Positions 36,516 to 49,240 of a stretch of DNA of 64,000 nt are shown here, piece by piece (within the stretch, counting starts at the first letter, position 1; each line of letters starts with the position of its first letter). The stretch covers positions 21,927,276 through 21,991,275 of the forward strand of contig NC_085868.1 in the NCBI RefSeq assembly GCF_034702125.1, written 5' to 3'. The position numbers and the translations under genes are program-made. This stretch comes from Engraulis encrasicolus. Taxonomy: Eukaryota > Chordata > Actinopteri > Clupeiformes > Engraulidae. The notes below the pieces were generated by a model, which was not told the DNA's origin, did not search any database, and saw only the letters and a program-made list of their open reading frames with translations.

Positions 36516-37386
36516 CCAAATCTGAATTATTAATTCAGAATTATAAACATCATGTAAACGTAGTGATTGTTCAGGTATTTCCATCTGCTTGCTGGAAAGA
36601 AACCATTTCTAAATGGACCTTGAATCGTAAACTGTTACTGTCAAGTGATGGTCAAGGTGTCGAGGAATGGGTGGCGTGTAACACCTTATCATGCTATCAC
36701 TGTGCATCACCTGGCTAAAAGTTTACTGAAAGTTGTAATGAGAGGACAGGACGACACTATTGCAAACCTCATAACTAACCAAACCTCATGGCTGCACCCT
36801 TATTCTGAATCACTGCTATAGTTTGAATAGCCTCATCGTTTTGCACAGTCTTTTGTAAGCCACACAGCAGTGGCTGAATTGAAGATAAGAGTGAAGATTT
36901 TAAGTGGGATTAAATGGCAAATTAATTAATCTAAAAAATAATAAGTAGAGGTTCCTTTGCTTATATGAAACTTTTTTCTTTTGTCGTAAATAACTAACAA
37001 CAAAAAAGCTTGGTTCATCTGAGGTGCATGCGGAAAAGTGGAGATGAGTAAATCACGCCTTTTAGTGAGGTTCATTGCGACTTTTGTTATATTTATTGCA
37101 TATGCTTCTCACCTTTTTCATCGCTGTTACCTGTGGGGGACACAATTGTCTACCTTAAAGAGTGGCAGAAATGGTCTTTAGAAGCAACAAGATAATCAGT
37201 TGTTGTTTGGACAAATTTACCAAGAGGTAGAGTCAAAATATGATATTCTTGAGTCATAAATCCCATTTCTAGCTGTGTTGTCCAGTGTAGTCCAGTGGTT
37301 CTCAACCTTTTTGGAACAAAAGCCCCCTGGACCTCATCATAAGCCTCCCAACGCTACCTTGACCTCATCATAAGCATGCCAACGCC

Positions 37387-37773
37387 CCTGTTGTGCCGAA
37401 AAGCGAGTCCCTGCCAGAACACGAGTGCCTTCATTGAAACCAATGACATTTTTGAGAGAAAATATACTATTTTTGCAGAATGAATTACATAATTCATGAA
37501 CTAAAAATATGCTTATGAAACATTACTCGTCCTCCACTTAATATGAGCTATTTGAATGACACCGTAACATTTGTTATGACAATTCTTTGATTTTTTAATG
37601 GAAATAATACTGAAATTGTAACCAGCTCTTTGTAATACTTCCAGAAGGAATGTAGATGCTTTATTGATAGGCTTTCCATCTTAAATTGTGTCGGATTTGT
37701 CTGCAAAAATGGGTAAAAATATCTGAAAAATTGGTCATTGGTGTTCTGGCAGGGACTCGCTTTTCGGCACGAC
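37387..37773. mobile_element. TIR element with 30-bp perfect ends
   Basis: GTGCCGAAAAGCGAGTCCCT then GCCAGAACAC at the left is repeated exactly in inverse at 37742-37771. It sits within a sequence that begins CAGTGGTTCTCAACC (37294), a hAT-like end. Confidence 0.8.
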
Positions 37774-37794
37774 GCCCCCTCTTGGCCTGCTGCC

Positions 37795-37930
37795 CCACAA
37801 TGGCAACTAAACACCGCACCCTCTCAGCTGTAGGCTGTTCTTCTGAACACAGGGAGAGTTCAGAGGGGATTCGAACCCGCAACCCCAAGATTGAAAGACT
37901 AACTATCTAACCACTATGCCGCGGCTGCTT
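37795..37930 (-). mobile_element. tRNA-derived SINE fragment, minus
   Basis: Reverse strand reads GCATAGTGGTTAGATAGTTA (A box) and GGTTGCGGGTTCGAATCCCC (B box). Confidence 0.75.
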
Positions 37931-38686
37931 AGGCTTAAGGGCTCTGCATACTTCACGTGAGCACTTTAGCGCGTTTGGCGCGAGAACCATCAATGACGTC
38001 ATCACTTGCGCCAGACTATTCATCATAGAGGTAGAAAATAACACTAGAGAGGACACAGCAATTTGCGACAGCACTGGGAAATGGCAGCTGGAGCTTCCCA
38101 ACTTCCGTAGGTAGTGTAGGTACTTTCAGGCAATGCAAGTCAATGGAGAACACGCCCACCCCTGTCAAGAAATTAACTAAAACTGTGTAAATATAAAGTA
38201 ACACTTTAATCAAAGACCAGATTTGAAATGTCAGGCTACATGTCTACTGAAATCATACGAGTCGATAAAATACATTTAAAAATCAAATAATATATTTTAT
38301 GAACATAGTTAGCAACACTTCAAATTTGAGACTTCAAATTTCTTTATTGGAGGATAGCCTCTTGAGATAAAAATCTCGTTTTCGAGAGGGTCCTCAGAGA
38401 AACATACATAACACACACATTACAAATATTCACACACACTGCAGCTCTTCCCCACCACACACACCCCATCTCTTACCAAAATAAATTAAAGTTAATACCA
38501 TGGCTAAAAAAAGTTCTTCATAATACAGGAGGAGAAAACCAAAGAAAACAGAAAATAAATATTCATGTCCATAATGTTCATACATGTGTATAGAACCAAA
38601 ATTTAAGAAAACTGAGACATAGACAACGGGAGAAAAAATAACTCTATGGAGAATCTAAAACATATATCATTTTTCACAGATCATAC

Positions 38687-39250
38687 TTAACTGAAACATC
38701 TACATTGGTCAGATGATTGAATGTAGTTCTGAAGGGATACTTTAAAAGAAGGGAAAGATGTAATGTACCTTAATGAGGAGGGTAAGCTGTTCCAATCAGA
38801 AGGGGCTTTAAACTGAAATGCACGTCGTCCAATCTCTTTGGAAATTCTTGGAACAGAAAAGAAAACATGATCATGGTGTCTTAAGGCATATGATGAGCTA
38901 TAAGAGATTAAGTACTGTCTTAAATAAAGAGGATAATTGAAAAATTTGCATTTATAAATGAACTGAAACCAGTGAACCCGTCGTCTGGCCGATGGAGATA
39001 GAATATTCATTCTCTGATACATATCGCAGTGATGGGTCAAGAATGGGCACCTCAAGACAAATCTGCATATGCTATTGTATACAACAGTAAGCGATTTAAG
39101 ATTGGATTGAGTTGTGTTCATGTACACAGTGTCCGCATAGTCAATGATAGGAAATAAAAGTTGGGTAACAATTTTTAATCGTGTATCTTGAGTGAAGCAA
39201 TTAATTGAGCGATAAAGCTGTCTTAAATAAAAGTTGATCTTTTTAACAAT
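38687..39250 (-). pseudogene. LINE reverse-transcriptase ORF2 C-terminal fragment
   Basis: The minus-strand frame stays open for about 185 codons. It includes INFYLRQLYRSINC, LLFPIIDYADTVYMN, FLTHHCDMYQRMNILSPSAR and APSDWNSLPSSLRYITSF. The YADTVY and WNSLP motifs mark the C-terminal part of ORF2 in jockey/CR1/L2-type non-LTR elements, after the catalytic domain. The catalytic YxDD part is absent (5' truncation, usual for LINEs). The 3' end lies near 38336, where CCTCCAATAAAGAAATTTGA is read on the minus strand. Host position is between inverted copies of another element. Confidence 0.8.
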
Positions 39251-40769
39251 TGTCCTTTCAACTATTGTCCTTGTATAGTGTGTTGATGGACATTTTCACA
39301 TGATTAAGCCATTTTTGACAGAGGTGAGCCTCGTTCTCCGTTAATTTCCATTTCTCTGATCTACCTACAGCTAATGGCCGCTACAGATTGCCGTAAAAGG
39401 GGGGCGGGGTCCTCTCTAGTGTTATTTTCTACCTCTATGCTATTCATACTCCGAACAGGCTTTCGCTCGCATTTTCGGAAGTGCCCTCTGCTGTTCATGA
39501 GAGAAACTGCAGTATCTTTCGCAACTCGCAGCGTGGGTTCTACGGATGTATAAAATAGAAAGCCAAACACGGCTGCTGTAGGGCTACTGAACATCTGACT
39601 TGTGACTTACCACATTGAAACATAGATTTTTGTTGTAGCCTACATTGCCAGATCATTCCAAGACCATGTGAGAGCATTGTTCTGGCGGCAGAATTTATAA
39701 ATAGATCGCCGAACACAACGTGCTTCCAGAGGTGGAAAGAGTAGGCTAGGCTACAGAAAATGTGTACTCAAGTAAAAGTATCTTTAGGCTACTTTGCCTA
39801 AATTCTACTCAAGTACAAGTAAAAGTACCTATCTAAAAATCTACTCAAGTAAAAGTAAAAAGTACTTCACTTAAAATGAAATTTGAGTAAAAAGTACCTA
39901 GGCCCTAGTTACTTTTAATTAGCTTTCCTCTTGAGAATGTCATGTTTATTTTTCTTGAATATCGTCCTCCATAACCTCTATCTGTTGCTTGGCACCAGCC
40001 ATCATCCAATACATTGATACAAGATAGTAAAATAGTGGAAATGCTGTGTGCCATCCTGCACAATCTTTCATTTCCGGCGGATTGTGGCATTATTGTGCAT
40101 GGCATTTTGTCTCTCAGTCAATTTTTTTTTTACTCAGTTCTGAGGCCAGGTTCCAGTGTAATTGAGTAAAGTACTTGGGTCAAAATGTACTCAAGTACAA
40201 GTAAAAGTATTAATTTTAAAAATTACTTAACCCTCCTGTTATCCTTGGGGCCTATTTGACCCCAATCAATGTTTAACATCTGAAAAATATGTTAAGTAGG
40301 CCTACATATTTCTTTTGCTTCATATTTGATGACTTTTCCTAAATAGATGGGGTAAATGTGACGAAAGGGAAATTTCCACAAAAATGTTTTTCTTAAATGC
40401 TGTACGTGTTTTGGGTACATCCGTGTTCCTTGGGGTCAATTTGACCCCACATTGTTTTAGGTGTATAAAACATAAATGGAACATCCATAATTTTTAAATA
40501 TTTGTCATAGTCTGTTTAGATAATGTGAAATACATGAAAATAAGCGATTTAGCTATGTTTTTTTTTGCTCTAATTAGGGCCCTGAACATTAACAATTCTG
40601 ATGATGTGGGCAAAGGCCAAAACGAATTAAATACACATTTTTGGGCAGTGGTGGCAAAAGAAACTCAACAGAACAATCTCTCCGGGGGAAATGCATTGGC
40701 CACGGTGTACGGGGGCGTTGCCAGAGGACACGAGTGGATGGATGCGCATGGTCATTGGTCAGTGGGTGC

Positions 40770-41100
40770 AATGGATACTCATGAACGGCCATCCGGGTAC
40801 TTTGCTCTTAAATTTGCGTTACGCCCCTTTATGGGTGAAAACAAACCGAATGTCTCATTGACTTACATGCTACATCGGCTAACCAGATTCCATGCTTCAG
40901 CCACGGCTGTTTGGCTATATTATTTGAACAGCCGGCAACACAACACGTTTTTGGCATGTTGTGCGTGAACAACGCTTGTCTACAGGTCCGTATCTTTCGT
41001 TTATTGAACCCCAACATTAACAATTGACATGTATGGGTTGTTTTCCCCCATAAATGGGCGTAACGCACATGGAAAACGTCACGCCGTTCATGAGTATACA
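40770..41100. repeat. Inverted repeat within the piggyBac interruption
   Basis: ACTCATGAACGG and TTGCGTTACGCCCCTTTATG at about 40777-40835 are mirrored near 41044-41097 as CATAAATGGGCGTAACGCAC and CCGTTCATGAGTAT. Confidence 0.75.
40871..40957 (-). pseudogene. Possible THAP zinc-finger start (transposase relic)
   Basis: The minus strand encodes MPKTCCVAGCSNN at 40957-40919. This matches the start of THAP C2CH domains (M-P-x-x-C-x-x-x-x-C-x-N). No further THAP residues follow, so this may be only a first exon or chance. Confidence 0.25.
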
Positions 41101-41681
41101 ATTGCCGTACTCCCTTGCGCATGGTCAGTGGGGGCAGGGGGTGTTCACTCACGGAACTTGCTACTAGCCACAACTGGCTAACCCTAACTACGGGACAGTG
41201 CAAAATGAATGGGTGTCAATGGAGCTTTTTACCATTATAATTTTTGTGATTTTTTATATTTTTTTGTCCTGAAATATTAATATTAAGTTCGAAGCTAGAA
41301 ATAATAAGACCCCATTTGAGTAGCGTTTCGATTATTTTGCGCCACTAGATTATTATATACTGGGTCACAAAGCTCAATTTTTATGGGGCCAAACCCATAA
41401 ACATTAGCACGATGCTAGCGAGTACAGGTTGAAATCTTCTAACCTGCTGTAAAACTACACACCTGAACGATTTGTCAATACAGCCAATTGTTAAACAACA
41501 GTCATAGTGCTTACCAGGAATGTTTTGTTGATAATATTTGTGACTGGAAATGGCAGTAGCAATGTATTTAGCATGGGTTCCCCTTTCCATTCCATACATT
41601 TTCCCACATGAAGGACTGGCCTACGCTCGTTACTGCAGTATGCATGCAAAGCTAACTGGCTACAATGGGAACCAATGAGAC

Positions 41682-42196
41682 TGATGCTGTGTTCCATTAT
41701 TCACCCTCTGTACTGTGTACCTTGTTTGAGTGCAGTGAAGTACCCTTTCCACCCTCCACAATTCACGAGGCGAGTACATTCCGATTTCCATTCTGTCTGA
41801 TACACTTAACGGAAATGACGGTTGGTCGCGTGACATCCGAGTTTACCAACCGCCAATATGCAATTCAACACGGAAGGCACTGTTCCTTATGCTAACACAT
41901 TTTAAAGTTACCCCTGCCTCTAATACACATGGCGATTGTCTTTGGAATCAAAACTATGCTGTTATCACGGAGATTCAACCGTTTGACAGATCTGGCACTC
42001 AACTACGTCACAAACATGCCGGCCGTTGAGTGCGAAAAGTGTACAGTAACACCACACTTCGAAAAATGGCCGGTTTGGGGGCGTTATCCAGGTAATTTAC
42101 AGTACACTTTACCGTCGCGATTAGAAATGGAACACCCTGCGTACCCAAACACAGTGCGGAAAGGGCGGTAAGTACGGGTAATGGAACACAGCATGA
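41682..42196. mobile_element. MITE with TGCTGTGTTCCATTA ends
   Basis: ATGCTGTGTTCCATTATTC at 41682 is mirrored by GGGTAATGGAACACAGCAT at 42177. Nested inside the piggyBac interruption. Confidence 0.8.
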
Positions 42197-44128
42197 GCCT
42201 TCTCCCTGTGTTCTAATTTCTCTGGTGGGGGTGACACCATGATGGATAATTTGTGGCCAAATTAACGGCAGCTGTTGGTCAGCAGTAATTGCTGGGGGTA
42301 ATTAAGGACTGCTGACAAACATTCACGCTGTCCTATGACCTGTTCCACACTCCGACCCTCGCGGAAGTGTCATTGCATGCTTCCCTGATGCTTCCAATAC
42401 TGACCGTAGAAGAATACAATTTTCGTACTCCCCTCGCCATCATTTCGTACTATGCTGTTTTGACGTGAGAAAGCCCTCTTGTCTCAAGCCTCTTTGGTGG
42501 TGGCTTCTACAGCAATGGAATGTTGACACAATCCACTAACTGCATTCTATTATATATACACAGCACCTATGGCACCCTATAGCACCATCCACAATACATC
42601 CCCCCTCCCCCTCCAAACCTGTTCCATGGGTTGCTACTATAGCAATTGATTCAGTGAAAACATGCACCCAAAGATTAACCTGACTCTCGCACAGATGGAT
42701 TGTCCCGAAGTGTAACGAAGATGCACGAAGCACTAGGGGTCTCGCGAGAGCCAGGCTACCCAAAGATAGGCCTATCAATCAACATCTGCACACTAATTGT
42801 GGATATACTGATCATTTGGGCTTCCTTGTGTAACCATCCACACAGCTATGGCAGATGAAAAGGCTAATAGGCAAATGCGGAAAAAAACTTGGATGACAGT
42901 GCACCAGGGTGACAATACAGTCATGATTCAAAAACAAACACAGTACCATGCTATGCATCATTTTCACAGAGGGAATGTCACCAAGTTCCCATAGGCTTCA
43001 CATGTACAGAATGCATGATATCCACAGCATGCAAGAGGCACACAGGGCACACATCATCTGTCAAATGTAAATCAACAAGCAAAGGTCATAGGAACGACGT
43101 ACCATAAAATAAGTTGCAAAATCACCTCAGGGCAGGTATGGGGGAAGTTACTGTATGTAGGCCTATTTCAGAAGACTGACTAATAAGGCCATGCACGAAG
43201 AGAAACCAGTTCCTGAAGAAAGACCGAAGACCGTTCTGAACCACTGTTTTGAACCTCACCCATGTAGATGAACTTGGCAAATGAGAGAAAGGAGTAGTAC
43301 TTAATCCAATATAAAGACACGGTTTGTACTCTAATGGCTGATGACTTGAAAATTATGATGACTGCCATTTATACTGATTATCTGGGTAAATCAGTGAAAT
43401 ATGTCATTTGCATAATAATTTGGAATGCAGTGTATTCCGGGCTCAAATTGACCCAGAGGATAATAGATGTTAGTATCCTTGATAAACATCTTTTTTTCAA
43501 ATGTTATAAATAACAATTTCATAATAACAAATAACAAATTCATATTTAGGGAGCAGGTGCAACTGAAACTGCTGGGAGATATTTAAAAGACTTTGTCATG
43601 ACAGAAGTTTTGGTTTCTACTGATTTTGAAGACATTTTAGTGGCTGTGGTCAAATTTACCCCAAGGATCACGGATGTTACCCAAATCTGAGGGTAACAGG
43701 AGGGTTAAAAAGTACAAAGTATTCATAAAAGCTACTCAAGTACAATATTGAGTAAAAGTAATAAGTTACTTTTCCACCCCTGCGTGCTTCTCAACAAAGT
43801 AAACAATTGTTTAACTGAACAACATTTAAGGGAGATAAAATAACTCTCTAGGACATTTTATTATCCTCAAAATGATGCAGAATCCATTCTGTAGTAGCCT
43901 ACAGTAGCTGTAGCCTCTCTTCGCAACTCCTGCTTTGTCTGCCTACCTACATGGTCGCTGGTGGCGCACGCCAAGTTACAAAAAATGTGGGGTGCACGAA
44001 CTCGCGCCACGGCAGCTCGCGCCACGGCGTGTGACGTCATTTTGGGTCACGTGACGGCGCGCGCCATCGTCGCGAGTGAAGTATGAAGGAGGGTAGCGCC
44101 AGTCACGCCAAGTATGAATCCCCCTTTA

Positions 44129-44484
44129 TGGCCCGTGTATACCAGGCGCTATCTACGCGACCCAGGTAGCTGGGGTGGTTGAAGAAGTTTCGCCATGAAT
44201 TTGCTTTATTCGCTCTGGACGCTGCATTGACATGTTTGATTCAGCTAATCACATAACGGCTCTGTCTTGACAGCCTGGGACATTCGTCGATATGAACATT
44301 CCAATTGTTTTTTGCCGAACCGTGTCATAGCGAATTCGCTTAAGATTAGCTTGAGTTTAATCAAGAAGCTTCGCTGCTGGCGAATTCGCTCTGTTAGCTT
44401 TATTCGCCCTCCATCCATAGAGAAATAAAGACTTCCTTCACCCAGGTCGCGTTGTTCGCCCTTGATGTAGCCTACACGGGGCTT
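44129..44484. mobile_element. TIR element, GGCCCGTGTATACCAGG end
   Basis: GCGACCCAGG near 44157 is mirrored by CCCAGGTCGC near 44441, and GCCCGTGTA by TACACGGGGC. GCGAATTCGCT motifs lie inside. Confidence 0.55.
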
Positions 44485-44509
44485 TAGGCTTCCTCAGTTA
44501 GTGAAAGCA

Positions 44510-44668
44510 AAATGAAAGCCCACCTGTGACGCAGCACTCCACAGGACACAAGTAAATTTCATTCATGCCTCACCCGTTCAAGGTGGCGGCGCCCCAAGGG
44601 AACAGTGCAGCGGGACGGTAGGCCTACCATGCTCAGGGTACCTCAGTTATAGAGGAGGATGGGGGAGC
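44510..44668 (-). mobile_element. SINE family A, truncated, minus
   Basis: GAAAGCCCACCTGTGACGCAGCACTCCACA to GAGGAGGATGGGGGAGCACT, with internal deletions. It abuts an opposite-strand copy. Confidence 0.75.
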
Positions 44669-44679
44669 ACTGGTTTTAA

Positions 44680-45000
44680 TGGGCAGTCATGGGTAAGCAG
44701 TTAGGGTGTCAGACTTGTAGCCCAAAGGTTGCCGGTTTGACTCCCAACCTGCCAGGTTGGTGGGGGGAGTAATTAACCAGTGCTCTCCCCCATCCTCCTC
44801 CATGACTGAGGTACCCTGAGCATGGTACCGTCCCACCGCATTGCTCCCCAGGGGTGCCATTGGGGGCTGCCCCCTTGCACGGGTGAGGCATAAATGCAAT
44901 TTCCTTGTGTGCAGTGTGCAGTGAACACTTGTGTGCTGTGGAGTGCCATGTCACAATGACAATGGTAGTTGGAGTTTCCCAGTTGGACTTTCCCAAGTTA
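44680..45000 (+). mobile_element. SINE family A, plus orientation
   Basis: Sense copy: TCATGGGTAAGCAGTTAGGG (A box), GGTTGCCGGTTTGACTCCC (B box), 3' part GTGCAGTGTGCAGTGAACAC and TGACAATGGTAGTTGGAGT. 45000-46170 shows no gene or named repeat. Confidence 0.85.
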
Positions 45001-46173
45001 AACTCACATGCAAGGCTTCATAGTGGTGCGTCACCTCGTCTGGCTGTGTTTCCCAGTTGATATAAACACTGCAGAGGCATGAGCGAATCACGAAAGCCTG
45101 TCTGTGTTGCGTCACATCGAAAGAAGGCGTTGCCCACATGGGTTTATGTCGACCCATTTTTCTAAAAACATGTTGAGTAATTTTTTTCTGCTTGTTTTCA
45201 AAACAAGCAACGCCTGGTGGCCCGAAACCTAGCTTAGCCTAGCTATCAGCTGGTTGCTACTCTCAGATACACACAGAGCACACAGCCAGTTTACATACAG
45301 CCTTCCCATCCTAATCGACCCATGCCTGCAGTTTGCCTAGGGGTCGCTGTCGAGAGCAAAGCCCTGAATGGAGCCTGCACACCTCCGTTGGCGCCCCTAT
45401 AGTGCAGTACCACCCCGGGAAGTGGCAAGCAAAGAACGTCAATAACAAGAAGCGAAAGCCATTGGCCGCCATTTTGGGGTGAACATCGGTCGAAACATAG
45501 GGATTCCTGTATCTAGTGTATTCATAACCATGTTAGCTTCCGGGAATCGGTTGCTCAAAAAAAAAATGGCGGCTGGGGTGAAAATTGCTTGAAATACATA
45601 GAGATGAATGGGTGACATTTACGCAATTTCCAAGTAAAATACTTAGAAATATATATCTGAAACAACAGGAATCTCTTCAGTGACTGTGATTTATACCAAA
45701 TCATGCATGTTTCTGTTGTGAAGTATGCTACAGAATTTGAAATTAATTTTAGAAAAGTACCATGATAAGTGAACGGGAAGTGGCAAAAGTGGGCAGAGTC
45801 TTCACCCCAGACATTTGTATAGAAGTCAATGGGAGAGAGCTAAACTACGACCCCTACAGACCGATTCCCATAAAACATGCTCATGAATCCCTTAGATACT
45901 GGAATCTCTATGGTCAAAATACACCAGAATGTATTGGAAATCTATTGGCAAGATAAATATGATTTCCAAGGTAAGAATAAATGTCTGTATCTATGGGAAA
46001 TCCTTCATTTACGAACGTTTATACTATCTCGTGTTTTTTTTTCTGCACAATCACTGCAGAAGTTAGTTATCTACTTAGGTCAAAGTAGTCATATTATACG
46101 TGTATACTTAGCCTTATTACTACAACTATATTACTACTACTTAATGTAGCCTAGTGTATAGCCTATCAATATA

Positions 46174-47046
46174 CACTCACCGGCCACTTCAATAGGAACA
46201 CCTCTATAATGTTGAGTTGGACCCCCTTTTGCCTTCAGAACTGCCTGAACTGCCTGCAACAATACTCGGGTAGGCTGTGGCATTCCAACAAAGATAAATT
46301 GGTACTAATTGGCTCAAATTGTGCTAAGAAAATATCCTTATGCCATTATATCCCCAGCCTGAAACGTTGATGTAAGGCAGGGTTGACCCATGTTTTCATG
46401 CTGTTGACGCCAAATTCTGACCATTCCACCTGAGTGTTGCAGTAGATATGAAGACTCATCAGACCAGGCAACATTTCTCCAATCTTCTAGTCTCGTTTCT
46501 GGTGCACCTGTCCAAATTGTTGCCTCATTTTCCTGTTCTTAGCTGACAGGAGTGGCACCAAATGTGTTTTTCTGCTGCTATAGCCTATTTGCCTCAAGAT
46601 TTGATGTGCTGAGTAATCAGGGATTCTCTTACCTCGGTTGTAATGAGTGGTCTTTTACTTAAATGTTGCCTTTGTATCAGCTCAAACCAGTCTGGCCATT
46701 TTCCTCTGACCCCTGCCATCAACAAGGCATTTTTGCCCACAGAATCGCTTTTTACTGCATTTTTTTTCTTTTTCGTACCATTCTTTGTAAACCCGAGAGA
46801 CGGTTGTGTGTGGAAATCCCAGTAGATCAGTATTTTCTGAAATACTCAAATCAAGCCCTTTAGGATTGACAGCCATACCATGTTCAAAGTCATTTAAATA
46901 ACCTTTATTCCCCATTATGATGCTCGGTTTGAAGAACTGCATCAGGTCAAGCACATCATGCACAAATGCATTGAGTTGCCACCATGTGATTGCCTGATCA
47001 GGAATTTGCCTCAATGTGCAGTTGTAACAGGTGTGGCCGGTGAGTG
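46174..47046 (-). mobile_element. Tc1/mariner-like transposon copy
   Basis: CACTCACCGGCCACTTCAAT at the left, GTGTGGCCGGTGAGTG at the right, TA on both sides (46172-46173, 47047-47048). Shortened and coding-defective. Confidence 0.88.
46682..46880 (-). pseudogene. Tc1-like transposase N-terminal (DNA-binding) fragment
   Basis: The minus strand encodes LDLSISENTDLLGFPHTTVS then RVYKEWYEKEKK and GQKCLVDGRGQRKMARLV. This fits the paired helix-turn-helix and linker of Tc1 transposases (typical form: ISETAxLxGxSRSTVSxVYREW, then GRKRxVDERGxRRLARLV). No DDE catalytic domain follows in frame. Confidence 0.85.
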
Positions 47047-47624
47047 TACATGTTTGTCTTTGTATGAACAAATAACAATTATAAAACATAAAATAAATAA
47101 TTATAGTTATAGTTACCTGATTGGCTTCATTTGATAATGTTTATGCCAATGAGTATGTCAAGGATAGATTATCTCCTGAAGGACTGTAAGGATATCCAAT
47201 AAATTCTTGGAGACATCTTCTACTTTGTGGCTCTCTGAAGCATAGAAGTTGAATGGAGGGATGAATGGGGCGCAGTGTAATATGGCTGCCTGTTCAGCCC
47301 AGAATGGCGGACATGACTCAAAACACCCCCTATTGACTGTTTCCCATACAGCAACAGAGTTTCGGTCCTTGTTATAGACGTTCTTTGCGGTGAGTCCATA
47401 ATCTTTAGAATCTCTCTGCAGAGCAGGAGGAGGGAGCCAATCAGAGACGGATATCCACGAGAAACCCGGAAAACCCTCTCGTTTGTCCACAAGCCACCTT
47501 GCTAGCTTGCAAAAACAGCTTGAAAGCAACCAGAACGTTTTTTTTTTAAACAGGACCAACGCGTAACGCATTCAATAACAATGGGGGACACAGCAGTATT
47601 AATGAAATAACGACGAGAGGACAT

Positions 47625-48960
47625 ATTTAAATGCTGTACGCATTTTGGTTAGGCTACATCTGTGTTCCTTGGGGTCAATTTGACCCCACATTGTTTTAGG
47701 TGTATAAAACATAAATGGAACATCCATATTTTTCAAATATTTGTTCTAGTCTGTTTAGAAAATGTGAAATACATGAAAATAAGCGATTTAACTATGTTTG
47801 TTTGTTTTTTTTGTTTTTTTTAAAGAACATTTTGCTCTATTTAGGGCCCTGAACACTAACAGTTTTAATGATGAGGGCAAAGGCCAAAACTAATTAAAGG
47901 TGCACTGTGCAGGAAATGGTCAAAAAAGGTACTGCAACTATGCTGCTCATTGAAACTGGGCTGCCTATTGCCAAATTTGATCTTTACATGAAAGTTTACT
48001 AGGTAATAAACAAATATTTTCTAGTATGGTCCAGGTAGAGTCATTTTTGCAGCAAAAAAATGGCCATTTTGGGAAATTCAAAATGGCGGACCATGGAGAA
48101 GATCCCCTTTTCATGTATGAAAAGTGTGATTTTTCCAGTCATAATGAATACTTAGAATTTGATGGTGGTGGTAAGTATTCATGAAAAAGGTAACATTAGT
48201 GAATGGGTAGCATGAATTCTGGAAATAAACAACTAAAAATCTCACACAGTGTCCCTTTAAAGGCAAACTTTTGGGCAGTGGTGGCTACTACAGCAATGGC
48301 ATGTTGACACAATCCACCAATTATATACATTATATATAGCACCTATGGCACCCTAAAACACCATCCACAATACCAACACCCCCTCCCCCCACCCCCAACC
48401 CTGATTCAGTGAAAGCATGCACCCCAAGGTAGGCCTATCAAAATTTGCGCACATTTGCATTTGGGGATTAACTGATGATTTGGGCTACCTCGTGTAGCCA
48501 TCCCCACAACCAACTACGACAGATGAATAGGCTATTGTGACTCGCAAAAGAACACTTTGATGACAGTGCCCCGGGGTGACAAGACAGCACAGTAGTACAA
48601 TACTGTCATTTCCAGTGAGGGAATGAGATCCACCTAGCATGCCACAGGCACGTCTCATCAACAAGCAGTTGTCACAGGAACAACATACCATCAAAAAAAG
48701 TTGCAAAAGCACCTGAGGCCAGGTATGTGGAGGAACGTACCGAATCATTGTGGAGGAACATACCGTATCATTAGTGCCATGTGTTCTGTGTATGCTATTC
48801 TGTAGTTGTAGTTAAGGGTTACTGTATGTATCTCAAGAGACTGACTAATAAGGCCATGCATGAAGAGAAACCAGTTCCTGAAGAAATAACTGATAGAAGA
48901 AAGACAAGATGGCTATGAACCACTGTTTTGAATCACACCCATGTAGATTAACTTGTCGAG
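47625..48960 (+). mobile_element. piggyBac-type element fragment with nested MITE
   Basis: AAATGCTGTACGCATTTTGG to GGGGTCAATTTGACCCC (47671-47687), continuing as in 40231-43704, including CTGACTAATAAGGCCATGCA near 48840. The left terminal 150 bp are missing. 47060-47620 shows no gene. Confidence 0.75.
47894..48260. mobile_element. TTAA-target MITE, AGGTGCACTGTGCAGG
   Basis: TTAA at both ends (47894-47897, 48257-48260). Nearly identical to 33700-34067. Inserted in the piggyBac-type copy. Confidence 0.9.
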
Positions 48961-49240
48961 GTGAGAATGCACCCTGTGTAGCAGATACATGATAGCATCC
49001 TCCACTTCTACACTCTCCTGATAAGCAAACTGCAGGGGATCCAGTGCATGACGAATTTGGGGCTTGAGTATGCACCCGTATGCACTAGCACCCGTTTGCA
49101 TGTCTTCATTAAGTGAGAGGTGAGGGCAACGGGTCTGTTATCATTCAGTTCTTTGTGGTGTGACTTTCTGGGAACTGGAATGAGGCATGGTGTCTTCCAC
49201 TGTGTGGGAACTTTTCCTTTCCTGTAGTTTTACCCATTTT
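48913..49240 (-). pseudogene. LINE reverse-transcriptase fragment (N-terminal RT region)
   Basis: The minus strand encodes LNDNRPVALTSHLMKTCKR and, in a shifted frame, LDPLQFAYQESVEVEDAIMY then LLHRVHSHLDK. These match RT motifs of fish non-LTR elements (NDFRPVALTS, DPLQFAYR, DDAI). At least one frameshift. Probably the same family as 51090-52036. Confidence 0.8.

Larger units (their letters stand above)
40231..43704. mobile_element. piggyBac-type (TTAA) element, both ends present
   Basis: TTAA (40227-40230)|CCCTCCTGTTATCCTTGGGG at the left and GGGTAACAGGAGGG|TTAA (43705-43708) at the right. Subterminal GGGGTCAATTTGACCCC at 40432-40448. It is inserted into the hAT element and is itself interrupted between about 40655 and 42495 by sequence absent from the sibling copy at 36003. 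No piggyBac transposase frame is seen. Confidence 0.9.
39727..43782. mobile_element. hAT element (ends only) carrying a piggyBac insertion
   Basis: Left end CAGAGGTGGAAAGAGTA and right end ACTTTTCCACCCCTG. Perfect 8-bp target duplication CGTGCTTC at 39719-39726 and 43783-43790. Subterminal repeats of ACTCAAGTAAAAGTA lie on both sides. Without the insertion the element would be about 580 bp, a non-autonomous hAT. Confidence 0.92.
37934..44128. mobile_element. Outermost element of a multi-layer insertion
   Basis: AGGGCTCTGCATACTTCACG at the left (37938) and the region CGCGAGTGAAGTATGAAGGA (about 44075), with CGCCAAGTATGAATCCCCCT (about 44107), at the right are loosely inverse. GACGTCA occurs near both ends. 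The segments 38014-38050 and 39410-39450 are inverse copies (GAGGTAGAAAATAACACTAG) that bracket a LINE. Boundaries are approximate. Confidence 0.45.
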
